39,738 bases of DNA from UBA6489 sp942490775 (GCA_942490775.1 CALNYL010000008.1:1-39738); one strand, 5' to 3'. Shown: positions 11,280 through 23,200, numbered from the stretch's first letter. Notes: generated by a model not told the origin, from the letters alone. Made by a program: numbers and translations.

Positions 11280-14200
11280 TTATATTCCCAATAATTCACT
11301 AAGTTCTTGAATATTTTTTGTTGCTTGTTCTATTGCTTTATTTTTTTTCTCTGGAGTACTTGTATCAGGAAGAGAGTATGTTATTTCAGGAGTAACCTTA
11401 GGAGTTTCTTCTTTATTTTTTACTTTCTTTTTTTTATTAAGTTTATCTTCTAATTTTCATGAAAGTTTATTTAGATTTTCTAATACATTAGAAATATCAT
11501 TAGAAAATGTACTATATCCTTCTGGGTATCCAATAATTTTTAAATCAAATTCTTTTTCTAACTCTTTTATATCAGAAATAGCTTGTTTTATAGCAGGTAA
11601 GTCTTCCTTCTCTAAACTACTTATGTCTTCATTATTATAGTATTGTGAATATGCAGAGTTTACTAATTCTATTTTTTCTAAACATTTTTTTAGACTTTCT
11701 AAATTTTTAATAAATTCTTTGTAGTCATCTATATCCGTTATTTTTGATTCCTTAAGATACATTAAACTTCATGTACTATAATGATTAGTGAACACTTCAT
11801 ATACTTCAGAAAATTTTTCTTTTAAACTTGAATAATCTTTATCATTTTCAAGATTACTTCTATCAACTTTTTTAATAGTGAAACTAATATTATCTCCTTC
11901 TTTTTTTACATCGTAAACCTTACCTTGGAAATATTCTTCCTTTGTAAGTAAAGCTCAGCTTTTATCAAATTGTAAATATACTTTTGTATCTTCATCTATT
12001 TTAATAGATAAACTATGAATATCTGCAACAATGTATGTTTCATTATCTACATAAATATCAAAGCCTGAACTACAAGGAATTACTTCTAAGTTTTTCTCAC
12101 TATCTACTCCTTCAATAGAAAAACTAAAGTTATTTGCCATTTTTTCAAACTGTTTGTAGGAAATAGCTGCTTGTTCAATAAATTCTGTTCTTATCTCCTC
12201 TGCAATTCTAGCATACTCTGCTATTAATAAGTTTCATTGTCCTGTTTTTACTTTTTCTCATTCTCATTTTCTTCTTTGTAGCCATAAGAAAGTTTGTACA
12301 TGAGTGACTAGTCCTAATAATGTTTTTTTATATTCTTCATTTTTTTCATCAGAGATATAATTTTCATATGCTTTTTGAATTTGGGGATCATTAACTTCTT
12401 GTATTGAGTCTATTAGAGTATCAAGACAGTTAACTATTGTGTGATAGTATATGGTTTCACTAAAATTTTTCTCACTAATTTCAGTACCGATTTTTTCTTT
12501 TAAAGCATCAATTATAGCTTGTTTCTTTTCAGTATAGGTTTCTCATAGTTTTTCATTGTTATTAAAGTAACTACGAATGGATTCTATTATGTTATCATCA
12601 TAGCTTAAACTGACTTCATCATTCATATTAATATTACGAACATAAGGATAATACTGATTATAGTCATCAAATGGATTTTCTTTATAATTATTACTTGAAA
12701 GAGTAGTTAAAATAAATCTATTAATTCATTGACTTATAATGTTGGCGGTAATTATTTCTTTGGGATTTTCCTTAAACCTATCTATAAATTCCTGTGCTTT
12801 TAAAATCCATGATTCTGCTTCTTTTCACCATCTCAAAGTGGGAGAACCATCTTTCATAACAATTTTAGTATCTTTAATATTATATGAAGTTATAACTGAT
12901 TTACCATTAATATGAATTTTTTCTATATTTGAAACATTTTTATACAGTTCTAAACTAGAATTCATAAATTCAAGATCCTTTTCTTTTACATCAGAAAAAT
13001 CTAATTCTGTATTATAAAAAATCCAAAGTATAGATAATTTTTTTCATCCATTATGATATTGTGATATATTTATTTTAGGGACCTTTTTTTCTCATGGGGT
13101 ATAGGATATAGAAATAATCTCTTTTTCATTTTGAGAATAAGTATCAGTTATTTCTTTCCCTTTCCCTTTTAGTCTTGGAGCTTTATCTAATATACTAATT
13201 CATTCTAAAATAGAATTTCTTTCTTCTGTAGTTTTTCCTTTAAGCTTCTCAACCAAATACACCCCCAACTGCCTAACCTCCACTTCACCTAAATCCACCT
13301 CCTCAAAAACCAACTTTCCATCTTCTACACTAACTGTAGCTCCCGAAGTCTTTAAATATTTACTAATATCTAAAGTGTCATATATTTTGCCATCTGGATT
13401 TTCTCCCAAATAATAACTGGCTTTTGCTTCTAAGTTGTTTCCTACTAGTTCTATGGGTAATTTATTTTCTGTGATTAGTGCTTTTAGTTTTTTGCTTTTG
13501 TCTTGTAGGGTTTCGGATGTTTGTTCTTGTGTTTCTACTGCTTGAGTTGATTCTGCTTCACTAAGTAACTTAATAATATCATCTGATATCAAGTCTCTAT
13601 ATTCTTGGTCAACCTTTTTTTCTTGTTTTTCTATAGAAGATAAAATTGTTTTTAATTCTTCTCAGCTTTTTCATTCTAGTGATTTTATTTGTTTTATGTA
13701 TTCTGCTAAGTTTTCTAGGTTTTCTACAAATTTCTTATAATCTTTTATTTCAACAATTCTATATTCTTTTATCCATAATAGTTTAGTTGAAGTTAACTTC
13801 CCATTTAAATCATCATGTAAATCTAAAAATCTTTCGTTAAGAGCTTCATATTGTGTATTACTTTTAAGTTCTTCTCTTTTAGTTTTATCAATTATCTCTA
13901 TAGTTAACTTTATATTGCTGTCATTTTTTTTCACATTATATACCTTGTTAAAAATATATATTGTATCTTTGGTAAGGTCTCAGTATTCATCAAAATATAA
14001 TGTAATTTTATTTGTTTCTTTATCTTCCTTGCTAGTTGCTGAAATGCTTAATCTATAAGGATTTTCATTTGTGTTTAGAAATTTTACCTTTTCTACTCAT
14101 TCTATTGAAAGCCCATAATTTTTTGTTCTTTCAATAAATTCTTCATAAGTAATAGATTCATTTAGTGAATCAACTACTTTTTCACTACCATCTGCAGGAG

Positions 14201-15359
14201 ATTTTTTCTCCTCAACATAATCTTTTAATGTTAATACAAGATTATCTCATTCCTTATCAATACTATATTCAGTTTTCTTATTAAGAGTAAATCCTAGTCT
14301 TAATATTTCTGGAGAAATATTTTTAATTCTTTCTGCAACTAAATTAGGAAATAAATTAGAATATTTTTGTATTCAAGTCATCCACTCACCAAAATCACCA
14401 GTTAAATTATCAGCATCATGAATATCTATATATATACCTATAGGTCTTATACGATTTATTGGTATAAAATCATATTGCCCTCCTGTTGGTATTATTATTT
14501 TAACATCCCTACCCATTATTTTAATAGAATCTTTTGGTGTTGGTAATTTTCTTTCTGGTGCTTGTTTTTCTGGTGTAGCTGCTGTGTGATTCTTTAAAAG
14601 TTCTAATTTTTCATTTAATACATCAAGAGCCTTATGATAAGGTACTATTGAATTAGGTTCACTGAAAGATTTAAAAATTTCTTCACCAATTTCGTCTCTA
14701 ATTTTTTCTGTTGATTCTTTTATTTTGTTCAATTTATCTATAGTATAGCCTTTTTTTAATATTTCACTAGCATCCTTATCTTTACAATCTTTATAAAAGT
14801 TAAATAAAGCATTATCTATACCTTTTAATATTTCTTTTGCTAGTAATAATTTATTATCATACATAATATTCGAATCTATTTTTGATTCTTTGATATCAGA
14901 TACATAAAGAAAATTGCTTTTTTTCCATTTTGCACTTTTAAAATTGTATGTATATTCAGTATTCCAAATATCCCCTTCATATTCTACTGAGACTATCTTT
15001 TTTTTAGTATTAACTGTGATTCATTTAATTTTTTTAGGATCAGCATTAAACATAATTGAAAATGTTTCTGAAATTCAAATTGGTTTATCTTTTTTTATGG
15101 CATCAGTTATGTCTGATAATGTTGGTAAATTTAAATTAATTCCTACAGAATCAAGTAGGCTTAAAAAAGGAACATAATTGTCATATTTTAGTGAATATCA
15201 TTCTTTTAGCATTTCTTCTACTAACTCCTTTTTTGCTCCCTTAACTGCTTCTATATTGGAATCTAGTTTTGAAATTTTGTCTAATTCTGGCCCATCAACC
15301 TTATTATCACTGATTGCTTCTTCTATAACATTTATATCTTTTATTCACTCATTCAACAT
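11280..15359 (-). CDS. Large paralogue A, unknown function, 5' end cut by IS
   Basis: One uninterrupted code-25 frame of 1,359 residues with many TGA glycines and no indels. No known domain is recognised. It has an internal duplication: DTIYIFNKVYNVKK followed by an EIKDYKKFVENLENL block (residues about 450-560) is echoed by EEYFQGKVYDVKK with DIDDYKEFIKNLESL (about 1,120-1,230). Long acidic and Lys-rich helices dominate, there is no signal peptide, and the C-terminus is Pro/Thr/Glu-rich before a last helix. The ATG at 15359 follows GAGGGGG directly. It is probably not the original start: removing the IS and one target copy restores a longer frame beginning at 17053 (MFIFLENSKRLF...), matching paralogue B. 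Whether the shortened form is made is unknown. Confidence 0.75.
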
Positions 15360-15364
15360 CCCCC

Positions 15365-15370
15365 TCAAAC
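15365..15370. repeat. Target-site duplication, left copy (TCAAAC)
   Basis: TCAAAC abuts the left inverted repeat and recurs at 17005-17010 abutting the right one, as expected for IS insertion. Confidence 0.75.
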
Positions 15371-15389
15371 CTTAAATTCAATAAACTTT
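15371..15389 (+). repeat. IS left terminal inverted repeat
   Basis: Nineteen bases matching exactly the complement of 16986-17004; similarity stops right after. Confidence 0.85.
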
Positions 15390-15414
15390 TCTCTCCTAAC
15401 CTCAATCTTTTCCT

Positions 15415-16804
15415 TTAATTTAGAGCTAAATTAGACTTCAAGCAAACACTCGTTTTAAGTACCTGAGCTAATGTCTTTTTATGTTTTCACTTAACTTTTC
15501 ATACAAATCAAGTTTGAAACATCATCTCAATGAAAAGCTTAACTCAAACAATAGTTATCTGTTTAGTTATAGAACCTTTTTTCTTCTTAATATTTCGTTT
15601 TTCTTTTAAATATCCATATACAAATTCAAAGGAGTCTTTGCTTAAACAAAGACCATAGCTCATTATTGTAAGCAAAGTATGAACCACTAAAATAATATGA
15701 AAATATTTCATAATAGATTCATAAGAAGTTACCTTAAAGTTTTCAAAACAAAGGTATGATTTAAGTTCTTTAAAGCATTCTTCAATGCTCCATCTTCTTC
15801 TATACAATAATACAAAGCAACTATAAATTTCACTTTCTTGTCATTTTATAACTAATTTTTTATCAATCTGATTTTCTTTGATTTTATCTTTCCAAGATAA
15901 ATCTCCTCTTTTTCTAATCATATTTTCATAAACATCTTCTAAGGAAGCCGAGGTTGCTATTACCATAGGAACCTTTGCTCAATTTACATGATACACTATT
16001 ATAGTTACAGGTATTTTTACTCTTTTTTTCATCCAACTTTTTAAATAAACATCTTTAAATACCCACATTCTTCATTTTTCAAAATACATTGCATTTGCCT
16101 TCTTTAACATATTTTCAATCTTAAATCTATTCCCTTGTTTATCAAAAAATATTTGAGATTGACTAATTCTTACTAAAAAATGTCTTTTCATTACTTGGAA
16201 AATCCATTTACATAAATTTGGTCATTTAAAACCTGAGTCTAAAACAACTAACCAAGCTTTTGTATTTTTTAAGGTTTTCTTTATAAATTTCATCCATGCT
16301 TCAGTTACTAGAGAACATTTTCTTTTATCTTTAGAATTTTTTATCTTTTTCTTGAAGAATATACCTAGATTTAACATATATCTTATTTTTGTTTTGGTTA
16401 TTATACTTGCTCAAAATACATCTAATCAGTTCACCACTTTTTTATCTTTATTTGAAAAGAACCAATTCGTAAAAGCCAGAAAAATTAGATTTTATATTCT
16501 TAGTCATAATAGTTCAATCAAATATTACGATATCACTTATTTTATCAGCACATCATAAAATTTTATTCCTAATCCAACTCACTCTAAATTGGTTTAGTAA
16601 TTTGGAACTCCAATTAGATTTGTAAAAAAAATATTGAATTTGTGCTAATGTTTTTCATCAGATATTTGCTAAATCTCATTGTCTCCAATTTTTTAGGCAT
16701 AAAATTCAGCTTATTATGGTTTTAAAAATCTCATAAGTTCTTTTATCTTTAAAAATTTTACTAAAATGTTTGATTTTTGTTGTAATTCATATATTCTTTT
16801 TCAT
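15415..16804 (-). CDS. IS4-family DDE transposase, frameshifted
   Basis: The enzyme cuts and joins the IS ends. The DDE residues can be placed: first Asp in VIFDGT (about 16510), second Asp in VVLDSGFKG (about 16235), and Glu in YRRRWSIEECFKELK (about 15765-15810). The last fits the IS4 signature Y-x2-R-x3-E-x6-K exactly. The start MKKNIGITTK at 16804 is followed by a continuous frame to about 16610. Indels near 16610 and 16450 break it, then it is open to TAA at 15415 (end ...KSNLALN). About 460 residues once repaired, a normal size for the family. TGA is used as Gly, so the element is adapted to code 25. Confidence 0.85.
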
Positions 16805-16848
16805 AAGTATATTTTTATATGGTAATAATATATATACTTGAAATTTTG

Positions 16849-16877
16849 AAACTCTTGGCTTTGTCAAGAGTTTTTTT
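16849..16877. terminator. Hairpin inside IS, upstream of transposase
   Basis: AAACTCTTG ... CAAGAGTTT followed by seven Ts on the plus strand. With the next hairpin it lies between the IS right end and the transposase start, where IS elements often block outside transcription. Confidence 0.7.
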
Positions 16878-16893
16878 GACTTTTTTACAACAA

Positions 16894-16925
16894 AAAAACA
16901 CGATATTTAGTATCGTGTTTTTTTT
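16894..16925. terminator. Second hairpin inside IS
   Basis: Perfect stem AAAACACGATA / TATCGTGTTTT, A-rich before and T-rich after, so it can act on both strands. Confidence 0.75.
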
Positions 16926-16985
16926 ATTTGCTTTAGGTTCTAGTTTTATCTTAGGATAAGGAAAAACTAAGCTTTTTATCTGGTG

Positions 16986-17004
16986 AAAGTTTATTGAATT
17001 TAAG
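16986..17004 (-). repeat. IS right terminal inverted repeat
   Basis: Exact complement of the left repeat, bordered outside by the TCAAAC target copy. Confidence 0.85.
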
Positions 17005-17053
17005 TCAAACACCTCAAAAACAACCTCTTACTATTTTCTAAAAATATGAACAT
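17005..17053 (-). pseudogene. Detached 5' end of large paralogue A
   Basis: Minus-strand ATG at 17053 reads MFIFLENSKRLFLRCL and then runs into the IS, where a TAA follows at once. Joined across the IS with one TCAAAC removed, the frame continues without a break into RGMLNEGIKDINVIEE of the gene at 15359. MFIFLEN matches the start of paralogue B at 11236. The promoter of paralogue A should therefore lie in 17054-17191, an AT-rich gap in which I see no other gene. Confidence 0.75.
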
Positions 17054-17191
17054 AAAAAAATACATTAAAACTTAAAATAAACTATTTACTTCAAATTTTA
17101 ACATATATATTTATACTTTGTAAAGTATTATTAGTTGACAAAGTTATATTATATTTCCGAGGAAATACTTCATCATCTCCCTAAAAGAAAA

Positions 17192-18787
17192 TTATTTAGT
17201 TTGAAAAATTTCCCCCCAGTCATAACTCTCCACATTCCTATCTTTAAAACTAAAATTTATCCCAACCTCAAACAACCTCTCAGTATCTTTTAATAATCAA
17301 ACATATTTCTCTGAATATTTTTTATTCTGTATTTGTTTTAAAGCATCATCACCAGATTTTTCTACTTTAAACTCCAGTACAAAATAGTTAAAAATACTTC
17401 ATCACTCTTCTTGTTGAACCTTTATAGTTAAATCAATCCTTCACTGGTTTGTAATATCCTCTTGAACTATATCAAATCACATTGAGCAAAATAATGTAAA
17501 AATAACACTTGAGTAGTATCACTCATACTTAGCTATTTTTTCAATACTAGAGTATGCAATATTAGCAAACAATGTTTTTATAGCCTCTATCAGCTTATCA
17601 ATATTTCACTCCTGCATAGCAAAATAAACAGGTCTAGCCCTTTCAAAGAAGTCCCTTTTTTCAAAAGCCTGTAAATAATCAGATATTATATATTTATTTA
17701 ATGCTTGATTTATTTCTTTATTTGGGACTCCTAAGTTGTAGTAGTTTTGTCAAAATGAATTTATTTTATCCTTTATAGTCAAATAACCTGTTTGAAATAG
17801 CAATGTCTCAATACTTATATTTTCCAAATCAAAACTACTAAGTAGCTCATCTCATACACTTATTTTTTCTAGGTTTGGTATGTGGTAAAAATTATCAGAA
17901 TCTTTTAGTAATTTTATTAAAAATGTAGGAGTAGCTGTTTCAAACCAGTGTGATTTGTATTCTTTATTTTTTAAAAATAATAAAACATCATATGGATTAT
18001 AGACTCTATTTTCTCATAGAAAATTAAATCAGTTGTACCAAGATTTCATTTTTTTTCTATTTACTCAGTTTAGATATTCTCAGAAATTATCAGTTATTTC
18101 TTGCTCTGTGAATCATACTAACTCTCATGCTATTGGGTTTAAAGTTATGTCTTCTAGGTTATTTAGTCCTGAAAATAGGCTTACCTTTGAAAATTTACTT
18201 ACTCAGGTGATTAAAAGTAGTTCAATGTATTCATCAGTATCCTTTAGTACTCAGTAAAATGTTTTCAGTTTTTCTCTAATAATCTTTGCATCCTCAGATT
18301 TATTTATAAAGTCAAGGATTAGTTTATCATATTCATCAATTAGAATTACTACTTTTTTATTGTATTTTTCATAGGTTTTTCTTATTAGTTCTTCAAGTCT
18401 TCAAGAACTACTTTTGGCTGTTAATTTTTCTATTTTTAAATCTTCTGCTACAAATCTTAGTATTTCTTCTATTTTAACCTCAAAGTCTTCTACTTCTACT
18501 ATTCCACTTCAAAAGCTGATTTTTATGACTGGGTTAGTTTTACTAAAATCCCAGTTTTTTTCTGCATATGTGTCGTAAAATAGCTCTTTTCTTCATTCAT
18601 ACATACATCTTATAGTATCTATTAAGAGGCTTTTTCAAAATCTTCTTGGTCTGGAAAAAAATAGTGGTGCATTAAAAGAAGAATTTATTATATTAATAAT
18701 TTTTTCTGTTTTATCTATGTATAGAGCTTCTCATGGGTTCTCTCTTATAACTATAAAGCTTTGTTTTCAGATTGGTAATTTTATCAT
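17192..18787 (-). CDS. AAA-ATPase-like / PD-(D/E)XK nuclease family protein
   Basis: 531 residues in one clean frame with 23 TGA-Gly codons. The N-terminal half has the AAA-ATPase-like pattern (PF09820): ENPGEALYIDKTE, the P-loop-like FSRPRRFGKSLL (residues about 40-52), and Walker B VVILIDEYDK (about 150). The C-terminus has the PDDEXK_9 nuclease core (PF08011): GFDIVQEDITNQGRIDL with the catalytic Asp, then YFVLEFKV with the E-x-K pair. Length fits the family. These proteins are abundant in many bacteria and vary in copy number; their role is unproven, with defence or mobile-DNA functions suggested. Start chosen at ATG 18787, just before the conserved IKLPIGKQSF. It stands alone, with gaps on both sides. 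Confidence 0.88.
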
Positions 18788-18978
18788 GGATAGGATATTA
18801 AAAAGATAAACAATGTAGAGATATTTTAAAAATATCTATTTCACAGAATATATACATGTTATACAGCTTGTCAATAGAGGGGGGGGTAATCCTTTGCAAT
18901 TTTTTATTTTCCGATACTGAAATATTTAAAACTATTTTAACAAAAACCACTAAAAAATCAAAATTTTATAAACTAACT

Positions 18979-19026
18979 TGTAGCCTCTTTCCCCTGACAA
19001 GGGGAGAGAATTCAAGAGAGAGGTCT
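18979..19026 (-). repeat. Palindromic repeat (GGCTAC family), inverted copy
   Basis: Minus-strand reading: ACCTCTCTCTTGAATTC, then CTCCCCTTGTCAGGGGA, then AAGAGGCTACA. It is the closest match to the element at 7781-7825. It fills the gap between the nuclease-family gene and the hflX stop; the rest of that gap shows nothing. Confidence 0.7.
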
Positions 19027-19083
19027 AGCTATAGAAAAAAATATTTTAACCATCCAACCGTGCCTGAGAATGAGAAAAGTTTT

Positions 19084-20286
19084 CTATTCTCCTATCCCTT
19101 CCAAAATCCTCTTCCTCAAATCCCCCAACCCACTTTTTTTATAACTACTAACAAACACCCCATCCAAATCCGAAAACCTATTTTTTATATCATCCAAATT
19201 TTCAAGTAAATCAGTTTTATTAAAAACATAAACCTTAGGCTGAACAGCTCAAATATTAGAAAGTATATCATCTACCACTTTTATTTTCTCATCTATTTTT
19301 GGGTCATTAGAGTCCACCACATGTAAAAGTAAATCGGATTCTATAGAATCCTCTAAAGTCGATCTAAAAGCCTCTATCAAGTTTGGTGGTAAATCCCTTA
19401 TAAATCATATAGTATCACTTAGTAGTATCTCCACTCACTTATACTCTGATAATCTAAGCTCTTTTCTAATATCCTCCGATATCTCTTCTGGTTTTACATA
19501 CATCTTACCAATATTTGTTCCAAGAGTGGCAAAAAGCTTATTCTCAGCTAATACTCATTTTCTTGTCAAAGCATTAAGTAAACTCGATTTTCAAGCATTT
19601 GTATATCCAACTATCCCCTACAATAAAAAAACCTTTTCTTTCTCTAGATTTTCTATGAACCTCTCTTACATTTTTAAATTTTTCTAATTCTTTTTTTTAT
19701 GGCAATTTCTCTTTTTTCTTAAATGTCTTTTCATTATCTCAGTATTTGTTTCTCATTTTCATCTAGTTCAAACTCAGGCGGATTGTCTTGATAACTCCAT
19801 TCACATACCAAATATTCTAGGTCACATATATTTTATAGAAGCTAGTTCTATTTGTAATCTAGATTCTTTAGTTTTAGCATGTCTTTCAAATATTTTCAAA
19901 ATTAAGTCTACTCTATCCCAAGCTTTGGCTCATATTTTCGTAAGTCTTTTATTTACATTATAAATCTGATGGGGTTTTAGTATGTTTCAAAAAATAAGTA
20001 AATTAGCTCATTTTAGTTCCATTTCTTCCATTATCTCATCAAGCTTTCATGTTCAGATATATGTTTTATAATCTGGTAAACTTCTTTTTTGTATATGTTC
20101 TAGTATAACTATTCCTCAAAATGTATTTACTAGATTTTGAGTTTCCAACATTCTATCTTTCATATTCTCTCTTTTACAACATTCACTTGGAAGTATATCT
20201 GCTACAAAGACTTTTAATTCTTCATTTCCATACTCTAAATTTTGGCTAATTTGTTCTAACTCTCTCTCTGATTTCTGTCTGTTCAT
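19084..20286 (-). CDS. hflX: GTPase HflX, with indels
   Basis: HflX is a ribosome-splitting GTPase used under stress. The N-terminal domain shows TYIGTGKLDEI, DRVDLILKIFERHAKTKESR and QIELASIKYMGPR, typical of the family. The G-domain shows G1 GYTNAGKSSLLNAL (Gly = TGA), G3 DTIGFIRDLPPNLIEAF, DLLLHVVDSNDP and G4 NKTD. About 400 residues, ending GEGIGE-like before TAG at 19084. Between the domains, at 19691-19698 (run of eight Ts) and about 19621-19637, two compensating slips introduce stops; repaired, the linker reads EKFKNVREVHRKSRE as expected. Start ATG 20286. It is divergent from rsmH across a 384-bp gap (20287-20670) in which I see no gene. Confidence 0.88.
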
Positions 20287-20670
20287 ATTTTTTATTTAAA
20301 AATTATCTTTATCATTTTACTCAAACATATTTTTTTTCAAAATAAATAGATTTTTTCTTGTATGTCTACTGTAAAATTAATAACTAAAAATAATAATTAT
20401 GTAAAACAAAAATAATAGTTATTTTCTCCTTTTTTATATGAAAAAAAATAGGATATAAGCTAATGTTAAAAAAATGTTAAAAAGTCTGAAAAAGTTCTTA
20501 TTTTAAGCTAAACTACTTTTTGTTTAAAAGTCTAGTCATTTATACATAAATCTTTTTGACTTATGACGAAAAAAGAATAAAACTATATGGTATATTACTT
20601 TGAAATAAAGATAATACACAAAGAAATTAACAACTTTTTAACAATTATTCCACTAAACTTTATTTAGAAA

Positions 20671-21600
20671 ATGTATGATGATTTACATAAGTCAGTTCTT
20701 CTAAAAGAGTTGTCTAGTGGTATAAAAATTTTTGATGATAGAAAAAATATAATAGTAGATGCTACACTTTGATTAGCAGGTCATGCTAAGGTTATATTAG
20801 AGAGACTAAAACCATGAGATATTTTCATCTGATTTGATGCTGATAATGATAATCTGAACTTAGCAAAAGAAAGACTAGAAAATGTTAATCCAGAAGTAAA
20901 GAAGATTTTTATAAATTCAAACTTTTTAAATCTAAAAGATGAATTGAAAAAAAGTCTGAATAGAAAAATAACATGAATTTACTATGACCTGTGAATTTCA
21001 TCGATGCATATAGACTCCTGAGAAAGATGATTTAGTTTCAAGTTTGACGGTCCTCTGGATATGAGATTTGATAAAACTAAGTGAAAAACAGCTTCAGATA
21101 TAGTGAATTCATATAGAGTACAAGACTTGAGAAAAATATTTTTAGAATACTGAGAAGAACCATTTTGTAGTAAAATAGCAGATAAAATAGTAGAAGAAAG
21201 AAAGATAAAGAAATTTAAAACTACAAAAGACCTTAGCGACTTAATTTCAAAAGTTTCTAAGTTTCCCAAAAGTAAAAACAGAGTTTTCCAAGCTCTGAGG
21301 ATAGAGGTAAATAATGAACTAGAAAATACTGAAACATCTTTGCAAGATGCTATAAATTTACTTGAAAAATGATGAATAATATTTGTGATAAGCTTTCATT
21401 CTTTGGAAGATAGAATAGTAAAAAATATATTTAGAAGAGAATCTAGAGATTGTATATGCAGAGATTTTGTTTGTAGCTGTAGACATAAAAAGACTTTAAA
21501 GAAATTAAGTAAGAAACCGATATTACCAAGTCCACAGGAGGTAGATGAAAACCCAAGGAGTAGAAGTGCAAAAGCCAGAATGGCTGAAAAATTAGCTTAA
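20671..21600 (+). CDS. rsmH: 16S rRNA m4C1402 methyltransferase RsmH (MraW)
   Basis: Methylates N4 of C1402 in 16S rRNA at the decoding centre. 309 residues, intact. HKSVLLKEL at the start, the SAM-binding VDATLGLAGHAK, the family motif YYDLGISSMHID with GFSF and GPLDMRFD, then SDIVNSYR, FQALRIEVNNEL, and the C-terminal VISFHSLEDRIVK, NPRSRSAKARMAEK. Several of these glycines are TGA, which makes this one of the clearest proofs of the code. It is followed after 20 bp by an FtsL-like gene, the usual first pair of the dcw cluster. Confidence 0.96.
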
Positions 21601-21620
21601 TTATTAACCCCAAATAAAAA

Positions 21621-21992
21621 GTGAATAAAGTAGTCTTTAATAGGTGAACTGATTTAAATTTTTCTTCAAAAAGGAAGAAAGAAAAACAAAAAATGGAGTT
21701 CTGATTTAATTCTACATATATTATACTTTTATCTGTTATATGATTTTTACTAATATACTATGTTTGGATACTTAATGCTAATGCTACTAAATGATATGAT
21801 ATTAGGCAATTAGAAGAGAGACAGGTAGAATTACTTCTAGAGCAAGAAAGATTAGAGACAAAAATAGCAGATTTAGACAGTTTACATAATATATTATCGG
21901 AAGAATGAAAGGATAATATGGAAAAAGTTGAGGATCCTGATTATTTAGTTATAAAAGAAGGGGACGACTGATATGCTTATAATGATGAGTAA
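21621..21992 (+). CDS. FtsL/DivIC-like single-pass septum protein
   Basis: 123 residues from GTG 21621 (an ATG at 21693 is the alternative). A basic N-terminus (SSKRKKEKQK) is followed by one membrane segment (YIILLSVIGFLLIYYVWIL, about 34-52) and a coiled coil (IRQLEERQVELLLEQERLET), then an acidic tail. This topology and its place right after rsmH match FtsL, a late cell-division protein that acts with FtsB/FtsQ. Sequence similarity is too weak to be sure; the call rests on position and shape. Confidence 0.6.
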
Positions 21993-22103
21993 TGTATTAA
22001 ACTTGTAGGAGAATAAGTTACAGTTGTTTACCATTATTTTTCTCATTTAGTTATGTTCAAAAAAATAGATACTAGTAAAAAGTACCTATTTTTTATTTTG
22101 CTA

Positions 22104-23200
22104 TTATTTTTTTGTTGTCTTTCTTGTACTCCTCTTTTTTACATCTTCTTCATTGTCATCTTCTCACATTTTCATACTCTCAAGAGATTTTATATTTTCT
22201 GTTATTTTTTTAGACTCTTTATCTAAATCAGAAACTTCAGATTCTAGGTCCTTAACTTCTTGTTCTAGTTCTTTTATTTTATCTTTTAGTTCTTGAATTT
22301 GTCCAGTTTTATCATCTTTTTTTCATTTTATTCATTCTTGTCTTTTTTCTAGTTTTGCTACAGTATCTCATAGTATTTCATCAAGAGGCTCATCTTCTGA
22401 ATATTCCTCTTCTTCCTCAGCTTCTTCCTCTTTTTTTTCAGGTTCTTCTTTTTGTTCTAGGCTAAAATTATTATCTAGTTTTTCTTCTTTTCTTCTTCTT
22501 CTTCTTCTTCTTTAAGCGAAACTTCTATGCTTTCATTTTTGTTAATATCTTCATTTACATCTCATGACTCTAGAGAAAAACTATTTTCTTCTTCTTTTAC
22601 CTCTTCAGAAGGACTCTCTTCATTTTTCTCTTCTTCTGTTCCACCTAGGTCTAGATTTATTTCTAGAGATTCTACTTCTTTTGTTTCTTCAACAGGTTTT
22701 TCTTCGTTTTTTTCCTCTACTGATGTTTCTGATAAGTCTAGTCCTATTGGATCATCTGATCATAGTCATTCTGATCATAAATCTAGTCAAAGTCATTCTG
22801 ATTCGTCTTTTTTATTTAGTTCTTCAGAATTTCATAAATCTACAAGCCCCCCATCTCAAGAGTCTTCTATTATAAGACCTCAGTCTTCATTTTGAGGAGT
22901 TTCCTCTTTTTTCTCTTCTTCTTTTGCTTCTGCTTCAGAATCAAAGTTTAATAGTCATCATTCTTCTTCTATGACTATTCATTCACTATTTTCTTCTTGT
23001 TTTTTTTCATCCTCTGCAGGAGTTTCCTCTTGTTTAGGAATATCACTTGATTCTTCTGATATTATTTGCGGTTCTTGTCCTGAGTCTTCATCTTCTAGGA
23101 CAAGTATATCGTCTTCTGTATCTTCTGTGATATTGACAGTTTGATTCTCATCCGCAACTACATTATCGTCTTGTTTTGGATCCTTTTTTTTTGTTTCCAA
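22104..23200 (-). CDS. Highly acidic protein with C-terminal coiled coil
   Basis: About 365 residues. Residues 1-250 are almost only Glu, Asp, Ser, Lys and Pro with Leu/Ile every few residues (DILVLEDEDSG, LDLGSEGLGSDD), probably disordered. A coiled coil follows (QIQELKDKIKELEQEV), then a basic tail (KKRSTRKTTKK). Function unknown. In this frame the start is TTG at 23200; an ATG at 23205 reads MFWKQKK and joins the same frame if the nine-A run after it has one more A, so that ATG may be the true start. A one-base slip is also needed at about 22490-22515, in or beside a GAA run. It is transcribed away from ybaB. Confidence 0.6.

Larger units (their letters stand above)
15371..17004 (-). mobile_element. 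Complete IS4-type insertion sequence, 1,634 bp
   Basis: The borders are a perfect 19-bp inverted repeat: CTTAAATTCAATAAACTTT at 15371-15389 and its complement at 16986-17004. Outside them lies a direct repeat TCAAAC on both sides. Inside is one transposase gene on the minus strand and, between its start and the right end, two intrinsic hairpins that would block read-through into the transposase. The IS sits in the 5' end of the large gene now starting at 15359. The transposase has two frame breaks, so the copy may be inactive. Confidence 0.85.

Noticed and set aside
16815..17012. Minus-strand ORF of 65 codons at the IS right end
   Set aside because: It crosses two terminator hairpins and the inverted repeat of the IS, so it is an open frame by chance.
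20287..20670. Riboswitch or promoter pair in the hflX-rsmH gap
   Set aside because: TTGACT at 20556 has no -10 at a normal distance, and no stable structure was found; too weak to annotate.
22527..22895. Two overlapping plus-strand ORFs rich in Ser/Phe/Leu
   Set aside because: They are the antisense of the acidic Glu/Asp codons of the gene at 22104-23200.
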